Of a DNA stretch of 64,000 nt, positions 58,754 through 64,000 are shown in pieces (the stretch's first letter is position 1; every line of letters starts with the position of its first letter). The notes under the pieces are model-generated. The model had not been told where the DNA came from, did not search any database, and saw only the letters and a list, made by a program, of their open reading frames with translations. Origin of the DNA: Alicyclobacillus contaminans DSM 17975 (lineage in GTDB: Bacteria > Bacillota > Bacilli > Alicyclobacillales > Alicyclobacillaceae); the NCBI RefSeq assembly GCF_000429525.1, contig NZ_AUCA01000009.1, forward strand, positions 25,061-89,060, given 5' to 3'. The position numbers and the translations under genes are program-made.

Positions 58754-61242
58754 ATGTGTTCCATTCCCACGTTCGACGCGACGCTGAGGGACGCGTGGTG
58801 TCCACCACCCTCCTCTCCGCGCACCTGCAAGCGGTGGCCAACGCTGCTCGGGCAGCGTTGGCTGCCGGTGACGTCACGTTGCAGCGACTGGGCGTGATGG
58901 CGGGGCTGGCTCATGACTTCGGCAAATTCACTTCGTACTTTCAAACCTATTTGCACACCGGAGTGCCCCACCCCAAGGGGCTCCAGCAACACGCGTTCAT
59001 CTCTGCCCTGTACGCAGCTTTTGTGGCGTACCGGGCGCAGGAGGACCACGCGTGGTTGCCCATGTGGGATCCGCTCCTCATCTACCTGGCGGTGAAGCAT
59101 CACCACGGTGATTTCATGAACCTGGATGTGGACGTTGGCCGTCAGTCCATGAGGGGGGCTGATCCGCTCCAGATTTCGAATGCGCTGGCGGATCCGTTGT
59201 ATAAGGCGCAGCAACAGGTCCAAGATCTGGCCCGGCATGCGGCAGCCATCGAGCAGACGTTGCTGGAAGCGGCGGACGCCGTGCGGGACTGGTTGCCTCA
59301 AAACTGGCGGCCGAACGTTGGTGCGTTCCTGCAGGATGGGTGGTGGCAGGCCTTCGACCGACTGGTCAAGGACGCGCGCACTTATCGGCGCGGGGCCGAG
59401 ATGGAGGGCCACGCCCAGTATGTTCGTCTACTTCGCTGCTTCTCCGCGTTGATAGACGCGGACAAGCGCGATGCAGCCCAATGGGTGAGCGGCGAGCGGC
59501 CTGTGGTACCCACAAGTCTTGTGGACGAGCATGTGAATCGGTCGTTTCATGCCCATTCGCCGATGGCGGATGTACGACAGAACCTGTACGAGCGGGTCAA
59601 ACAGCGGGCCCAGGCACATTCCGATGCCCGGTTGTTTACGCTCACAGCTCCCACCGGCAGCGGCAAGACGCTGTCGGCGCTCGCCGCAGCCATGCAGCTG
59701 CGCGGACATGCAGCGGCCGCAGGCCGTGTGCCACCCCGTGTGATCTACGTCATGCCGTTCACCAGCATCATTGATCAGAACGCGGAGGTGTTACGCAGTG
59801 TCCTGTCTGCGGTGGATGGGTTTACGGGTAATGAATCGCAGTATTTGCTGGTGCATCATCACCTGGCACCCGTTCAGGCGCAGCGGGACGGCGTGGAGCG
59901 ACCGGTGGATGAGGCGCTGATGCTTCAGGAGGGATGGGACAGCGAGTTCGTTGTCACCACCTATGTTCAGCTCTTCGACACTCTGCTGGGTCATCGCAAC
60001 CGCGCACTTAAACGCTTCCATCGCTTGGCCAACGCCATCCTCATTCTGGACGAGGTACAAAGTTTGCCGGCGGAATACTGGCCGTTGATAGGGAAAGTGC
60101 TCCAACTGGCGGCCTGCACCAGTGATGTGCAGGTGATGTTGATGACCGCCACCCAACCTCGCCTCCTGACCGCGGAGGCGGTGGAACTGGCCGGCGACGC
60201 GGAGGAAGTCGCAAAACGGTTTGCGGCATTGGATCGGGTGGATGTGCACGTGGATTTGTCTTCCATATCCGTGGATGCGTTTGTGGATGCCTTTTTGGAA
60301 GAATACGATCCGCACCAGTCCTATCTCCTCATCTTTAACACAATCCACACGTCCATTGAGGTCTTTCAGCGCCTGGAACAGCGCCTGGACGGTACGCGTG
60401 CGCACTTGGCCTACCTGTCCGGCAATGTGGTGCCAGCCATGCGCAGAGAACGTGTGGCCTCCCTGACGGCTGCCACCAAGGCGGGCAAACCGGTGCTGAT
60501 TGTGGCCACGCAGGTGGTGGAGGCCGGGGTGGATCTGGACGTGCACGTGGTGTACCGCGAACTGGCGCCGTTGGATGCGGTGGTGCAGTCCGCCGGGCGC
60601 TGCAACCGCAACAACGCGTCGGGGAGGCGGGGGGCGGTCCGCGTCTTTCAGTTGCAGCCGGAGCCGGGACGGCACTCGTCCATGGAAGCGGTGTACAAAC
60701 GGTATAAGGCCGAGGCAACCCTGCGGACGCTGCGCAAATACGTGGGCGGCGAAAGTCGGGGAAGTATCCGGGAGGCGGAACTTCCACAGTTGGTTACGGA
60801 TTATTTCGAGGCGCTGTCCAAGCAGATTTCTTCAGGAGACAGCGCGCAAATCTGGCGGGCGGTTGCAGATCTGAATTTCGCTCCTGGCGGTAATAAAGAC
60901 CGCCTTGCCGTGTGCGATTTTCAATTGATTACCGAGTATCCGTCGTATGTGAACCTGTTTGTGGAATGCACCGATGCTGCGGCGGAGCTGTGGGCGTGGT
61001 ATCAAGCGGCCGTGCTGGGTGAGCCGGATTGGCGCCGCCGACAGGAAAGCTATCTGCGGCGCAAGGCGGAATTCCACGGCTACATCCTCTCGGTGCATCA
61101 GCAGCGGGCACTTGCCCTCGGAGCGAGGCCGGTGGACGAGAGCGGACTCTGGTATCTGCCCGGGGTTGGTGGTGGCCATGCGTATTACCATCCCATGACG
61201 GGGTTGGCGTACCAACCGGAAGACGTGTCGCTCATGCTTTGA
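58750..61242 (+). CDS. cas3: CRISPR helicase-nuclease Cas3
   Basis: 830 residues. N-terminal HD nuclease (LAHDFGKF near 56, KHHHGDF near 117), then an SF2 helicase: Walker A TAPTGSGKTLSAL (about 299-307), motif II LILDEVQSLPAEYW (near 432), SAT-like MTATQPRL, and motif VI QSAGRCNRN. After Cascade binds a target, Cas3 nicks and unwinds DNA 3'-5'. HD and helicase are fused in one chain. Confidence 0.95.
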   Translation: MNVFHSHVRRDAEGRVVSTTLLSAHLQAVANAARAALAAGDVTLQRLGVMAGLAHDFGKFTSYFQTYLHTGVPHPKGLQQHAFISALYAAFVAYRAQEDHAWLPMWDPLLIYLAVKHHHGDFMNLDVDVGRQSMRGADPLQISNALADPLYKAQQQVQDLARHAAAIEQTLLEAADAVRDWLPQNWRPNVGAFLQDGWWQAFDRLVKDARTYRRGAEMEGHAQYVRLLRCFSALIDADKRDAAQWVSGERPVVPTSLVDEHVNRSFHAHSPMADVRQNLYERVKQRAQAHSDARLFTLTAPTGSGKTLSALAAAMQLRGHAAAAGRVPPRVIYVMPFTSIIDQNAEVLRSVLSAVDGFTGNESQYLLVHHHLAPVQAQRDGVERPVDEALMLQEGWDSEFVVTTYVQLFDTLLGHRNRALKRFHRLANAILILDEVQSLPAEYWPLIGKVLQLAACTSDVQVMLMTATQPRLLTAEAVELAGDAEEVAKRFAALDRVDVHVDLSSISVDAFVDAFLEEYDPHQSYLLIFNTIHTSIEVFQRLEQRLDGTRAHLAYLSGNVVPAMRRERVASLTAATKAGKPVLIVATQVVEAGVDLDVHVVYRELAPLDAVVQSAGRCNRNNASGRRGAVRVFQLQPEPGRHSSMEAVYKRYKAEATLRTLRKYVGGESRGSIREAELPQLVTDYFEALSKQISSGDSAQIWRAVADLNFAPGGNKDRLAVCDFQLITEYPSYVNLFVECTDAAAELWAWYQAAVLGEPDWRRRQESYLRRKAEFHGYILSVHQQRALALGARPVDESGLWYLPGVGGGHAYYHPMTGLAYQPEDVSLML

Positions 61243-61262
61243 TACAAAAGGGAGGGATTTCG

Positions 61263-61784
61263 GTGGCAGAGAGCGTTCCAGATGTGAACGAAGTGCGCGT
61301 CACTGGCACGTTGGTGTGGTACTACCATGTCTGCCCCCGTGAGGCGTGGTTGATGTCGCGGCAACTGACGCCGGACGAAGAGGATGATAACATCCGCATC
61401 GGTCGGCTGATCCATGAACAATCGTATTCTCGTTTGGCCCATGAAGTGACCACCCCAGCGGGTAAGATGGACAGGCTGGTGCGGCGGGACGGTCAGTGGG
61501 TGGTGTACGAAGTCAAGAAGAGCTCCCGTCATGAAGCTTCAGCACGCATGCAATTGCTGTTTTATCTCCTCCAGTTGCACGAAGACGGGGTGGAGGCCGT
61601 GGGCGAACTGCATTTTCCGGAAGAAAGGCGCGTGGTGCGGGTGACGCTGGGTCCTTCGGAATTGGCCGAGATTCAGAGTGCTGTGGTGCAGATTCGCACC
61701 CTGATTGCGCAACCCCTGCCACCGCCGCCACAACGGATTCCCGTATGTCGTCAATGTGCGTATGCCGAATTCTGCTGGGCATGA
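61263..61784 (+). CDS. cas4: CRISPR adaptation exonuclease Cas4
   Basis: 173 residues. RecB-like nuclease with a 4Fe-4S cluster: N-terminal Cys in YYHVCPREAW, C-terminal VCRQCAYAEFCWA, catalytic HEQSY and EVKKSSRH. Cas4 trims prespacers and selects PAMs for Cas1-Cas2. GTG start after GGGAGGG. Twenty bases after cas3. Confidence 0.92.
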   Translation: MAESVPDVNEVRVTGTLVWYYHVCPREAWLMSRQLTPDEEDDNIRIGRLIHEQSYSRLAHEVTTPAGKMDRLVRRDGQWVVYEVKKSSRHEASARMQLLFYLLQLHEDGVEAVGELHFPEERRVVRVTLGPSELAEIQSAVVQIRTLIAQPLPPPPQRIPVCRQCAYAEFCWA

Positions 61785-61826
61785 GTCGACAGCCGAACGC
61801 ACGGTGTGGCTCTGGGAGGAAAAGTC

Positions 61827-63167
61827 ATGGTGGAGAAGAGCCTATACATCTTTTCGAATGGAGAATTGAAGCGCAAGGATAACACTCTGTTCTTTGAGAC
61901 GACGGAAGGTAAAAAGTTCATTCCTATTACAACGGTGCGGGAGATCTTCCTGTTTGGGGAAGTTACGTTCAACTCCAAGGTTCTCGACTTTCTTTCCCAG
62001 CAACAGGCACTCGTGCACTATTTCAACCATTACGGATACTACTCCGGCACCATCTATCCGAGGGAGCGGATTGTATCGGGCGACATGATTCTGCGACAGG
62101 TTGAGCACTACTTGGACCCCACCCGGCGGGCGGCGATTGCACAGCGTTTCGTCCAAGGGGCCGCGCAAAATTTGCGTCGAGTATTGAAGTATTACCAAGG
62201 GCGGGGGCGGGACGTTGCGGATCCCTTGGACAAAATAGAAGCCTTGCTGCCTTTGGTGTCTTCGTATACCGATGTAAGTCAATTGATGGCCATTGAGGGA
62301 AACATTCGCGAGGCCTACTACCAGGCGTTCAATTCCATCCTGTCCAACGCCGACTTTCGGTTTGAAGGCAGGACAAAACGTCCGCCGAGGAGTCCGCTCA
62401 ACGCACTCATCAGTTTTGGAAATTCCATGTTGTACACCACTGTCCTCAGCGAGATTTACAAGACGCATCTCGATCCGCGGATTGGATATCTGCATGCCAC
62501 GAACTTTCGGCGGTTCACACTCAACCTGGATGTTGCCGAAATCTTTAAACCCATCCTCGTGGATAGAATCATATTTTCGATGGTTGACAAAGGCATGCTG
62601 AAAGCTTCGCATTTCGTGAAGGCGTCAGAAGGGATATTTCTCAATGACGCTGGCCGGGGAATATTTGTCAAGCAATGGGATGAGCGTTTGCAACAAACGA
62701 TACAAGTGCGCGAACTGGGCAGATCCGTGTCCTATCGCAGATTGATTCTACGTCCCGCTAAGAGAGTGGGTACCCTGCCAGCTGAGCAGATCCGTGTCCT
62801 ATCGCAGATTGATTCGCTTGGAATTGTACAAATTGGAAAAGCATCTCCTCGGCGAGAAAGTATACATTCCGTTTGCAGCCCGTTGGTAAGGGGGGGGGGC
62901 ATGATGTTTGTGATTGTGGTGTACGACGTTCACGTCAAGCGTGTCGCCAAAGTCTTGAAAACCTGCCGGCGGTATCTGTACTGGGTACAAAACTCTGTAT
63001 TGGAAGGAGAGATCACCAAGGCCGACTTCGCCGCACTGAAACGAGAGCTTGCGGAAATCATTTCACCTGAACATGACTCTGTGCTCTTCTATATCTTCCG
63101 CACAACGCGGTACACGAGTCGTGAAAGCATTGGCATACAAAAGGGAGGAGAGGAGCGTTTTCTTTGA
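61827..63167 (+). CDS. cas1: CRISPR integrase Cas1, frameshifted near its end by a 67-bp insertion and reading through into cas2
   Basis: Residues 1 to about 308 are a normal Cas1b: [16 protein letters not shown] start, catalytic Glu in [15 protein letters not shown], His in [22 protein letters not shown] and the acidic residues after it. At SYRRLI the frame meets a 67-bp insertion (30-bp direct repeat plus 37 bp; 62749-62815). Deleting it gives the expected end [15 protein letters not shown]...PFAARW and the stop at 62887-62889, 331 residues in all. With it, the +1 frame encodes about 50 unrelated residues and then runs in frame through Cas2 to 63167 (446 residues). Catalytic residues remain; the C-terminal tail is lost. 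ATG 61827 follows GGGAGGAA. Confidence 0.9.
   Translation: MVEKSLYIFSNGELKRKDNTLFFETTEGKKFIPITTVREIFLFGEVTFNSKVLDFLSQQQALVHYFNHYGYYSGTIYPRERIVSGDMILRQVEHYLDPTRRAAIAQRFVQGAAQNLRRVLKYYQGRGRDVADPLDKIEALLPLVSSYTDVSQLMAIEGNIREAYYQAFNSILSNADFRFEGRTKRPPRSPLNALISFGNSMLYTTVLSEIYKTHLDPRIGYLHATNFRRFTLNLDVAEIFKPILVDRIIFSMVDKGMLKASHFVKASEGIFLNDAGRGIFVKQWDERLQQTIQVRELGRSVSYRRLILRPAKRVGTLPAEQIRVLSQIDSLGIVQIGKASPRRESIHSVCSPLVRGGGMMFVIVVYDVHVKRVAKVLKTCRRYLYWVQNSVLEGEITKADFAALKRELAEIISPEHDSVLFYIFRTTRYTSRESIGIQKGGEERFL
62719..62815 (+). repeat. Ectopic repeat-spacer-like insertion in cas1 (30-bp duplication flanking 37 bp)
   Basis: Copy 1 (62719-62748) and copy 2 (62786-62815) are identical over exactly 30 bp, starting GCAGATCCGTG and ending GATTGATTC; both flanks diverge at once. 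Between lie 37 bp (62749-62785) unrelated to cas1. Array repeats are 30 bp and array spacers 35-40 bp. Cas1-Cas2 integration duplicates its target by one repeat length, so the signature is that of spacer acquisition. The left target end (AACTGG|G) resembles the leader-repeat junction (AAATGG|G), and the right end GATTGATTC resembles the repeat end GATCGAAAC. Confidence 0.85.
62901..63167 (+). CDS. cas2: CRISPR adaptation protein Cas2
   Basis: 88 residues. [20 protein letters not shown] with the conserved Asp, [15 protein letters not shown], and [16 protein letters not shown]: a complete Cas2 ferredoxin-like fold. It dimerises between two Cas1 dimers. Own ATG 62901 (or 62904) directly after a run of ten G (62890-62899) that serves as ribosome site. 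Because of the cas1 insertion it is now also the C-terminal end of the cas1 frame. Confidence 0.92.
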   Translation: MMFVIVVYDVHVKRVAKVLKTCRRYLYWVQNSVLEGEITKADFAALKRELAEIISPEHDSVLFYIFRTTRYTSRESIGIQKGGEERFL

Positions 63168-63365
63168 ACGACGCGGCTGCCCGCCATTGTGGTCAAGTTG
63201 TCGTCGATGTGCAGTTGTGTCAAAAACCCGGGGGATCGACGACAAGTGTTGGACGGCGGAAATGTGAGGCACAGCGGGACATTGCGTAGTGTGCGGGATG
63301 CGCAGTCTGATATAATCCTGGAATGAGCCTTGTTGGAAAAGAGCGCTGTGGTGCGGTGAAAATGG
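63168..63365 (+). promoter_or_regulatory. CRISPR leader with extended -10 promoter
   Basis: 198 bp between cas2 and the first repeat. TGATATAAT (63308-63316) is an extended -10 with consensus TATAAT, placing transcription start near 63323, about 43 nt before repeat 1. No good -35 at 17 bp. The leader ends GTGAAAATGG at the first repeat. Confidence 0.65.
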
Positions 63366-64000
63366 GTTTGTAGACTGCCTTTGAGGGATCGAAACTCCGT
63401 GTCGCGCCGGCGCCGATCCCGCCAGTACACCGTTTGTAGACTGCCTTTGAGGGATCGAAACTCCACCATCTCCTGAAGGGCCGTTGCAACGTCTTCAGTT
63501 TGTAGACTGCCTTTGAGGGATCGAAACTTGAAAATGCTTATTTATACTGTGACCCTGATGGAGTTTGTAGACTGCCTTTGAGGGATCGAAACTATGTGCT
63601 CGAGCCCTGCCTTTATGACACCATCCAAGTTTGTAGACTGCCTTTGAGGGATCGAAACTGAAGGTGACGAACCTGATTCAGTCCGTACGTGTAGCGTTTG
63701 TAGACTGCCTTTGAGGGATCGAAACCATCCTGGTCCGTGATGATTCGTAAGCCGTCAGACCGTTTGTAGACTGCCTTTGAGGGATCGAAACTCGCGCTTC
63801 TTCAGTTCGTCGAACACAATTTCAATCTCCGGTTTGTAGACTGCCTTTGAGGGATCGAAACGAGCTTCCGCCGCTAAACATCGTCGAGCACATTGTAGGT
63901 TTGTAGACTGCCTTTGAGGGATCGAAACTAGGCAAGCCTATGTCTGAAAATGATTCTGAAATCAGTTTGTAGACTGCCTTTGAGGGATCGAAACTAATAC
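63366..64000 (+). CRISPR. Type I-B CRISPR array (at least 10 repeats, continues past the window)
   Basis: Ten identical 30-bp repeats (GTTTGTAGACTGCC...GATCGAAAC) start at 63366, 63432, 63498, 63563, 63629, 63696, 63762, 63832, 63899 and 63965. Spacer lengths are 36, 36, 35, 36, 37, 36, 40, 37 and 36 bp; a tenth spacer is cut by the window end. The repeat ends in the 5' handle ATCGAAAC and the leader lies upstream, so transcription is left to right. No repeat has decayed, consistent with the leader-proximal part of an active array. No spacer was noticed to match this window. Confidence 0.99.

Noticed and set aside
63218..63240. GGGGGATCGAC in the leader as a further degenerate repeat
   Set aside because: Only the GGGATCGA core matches; alignment over 30 nt gives about 13 identities, near chance.
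63396..63403. First 8 bases of spacer 1 (TCCGTGTC) also occur in the 30-bp cas1 duplication
   Set aside because: Eight-base match without extension; expected by chance in this many comparisons.

Overview
The window comes from a moderately GC-rich member of the Bacillota, most likely a Bacillales lineage related to Alicyclobacillaceae. The lineage is inferred from gene order (rpoN, cggR-gap-pgk-tpiA-gpmI-eno, secG-rnr, smpB-ssrA), comER, purine-rich Shine-Dalgarno sites, sigma-A type promoters and frequent GTG/TTG starts. No similarity search was possible, so the genus is not assigned.

Layout. 1-8.5 kb: end of a class I fumarase, a 36-residue membrane microprotein, a polysaccharide flippase, a single-chain pyrimidine-nucleoside phosphorylase/cytidine deaminase fusion, oligoendopeptidase F, a membrane-tethered acetyltransferase and comER. 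8.5-17.3 kb: sigma-54 gene followed by the regulator CggR and five central glycolytic enzymes. A CggR operator precedes cggR and a near-identical inverted half operator precedes pgk. 17.3-30 kb: secG, rnr, an oligopeptide ABC operon with two tandem binding-protein genes (lying between rnr and smpB), smpB and tmRNA. 30-32.2 kb: an AT-richer patch downstream of ssrA with an ArsR-SRPBCC fusion and a short-chain dehydrogenase. 32-53 kb: accessory genes, including exoA with an apparent CTG start, exporters (one broken by a nonsense codon), acetyltransferases, a methyltransferase, a drug-type ABC exporter, a molybdate/tungstate-type ABC operon with its own regulator, and small stress-type genes.

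54-64 kb: a complete type I-B CRISPR-Cas locus, cas6-cas8b(-cas11b)-cas7-cas5-cas3-cas4-cas1-cas2, followed by an array of at least ten identical 30-bp repeats. Two features stand out. (1) Divergent to the cas operon lies a crRNA-like unit: two degenerate repeats around a 37-nt pseudo-spacer with its own promoter. Its first 14 nt match the cas promoter at 12 positions, and the two mismatches are at positions 6 and 12, the nucleotides that type I crRNAs flip out. This predicts that Cascade represses its own operon. (2) Near its 3' end cas1 carries a perfect 30-bp duplication flanking a 37-bp insert, exactly the dimensions of one repeat-spacer unit. Removing 67 bp restores a canonical Cas1 C-terminus. 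The simplest reading is that Cas1-Cas2 integrated a spacer off-target into its own gene, shifting the frame so that cas1 now reads through into cas2.
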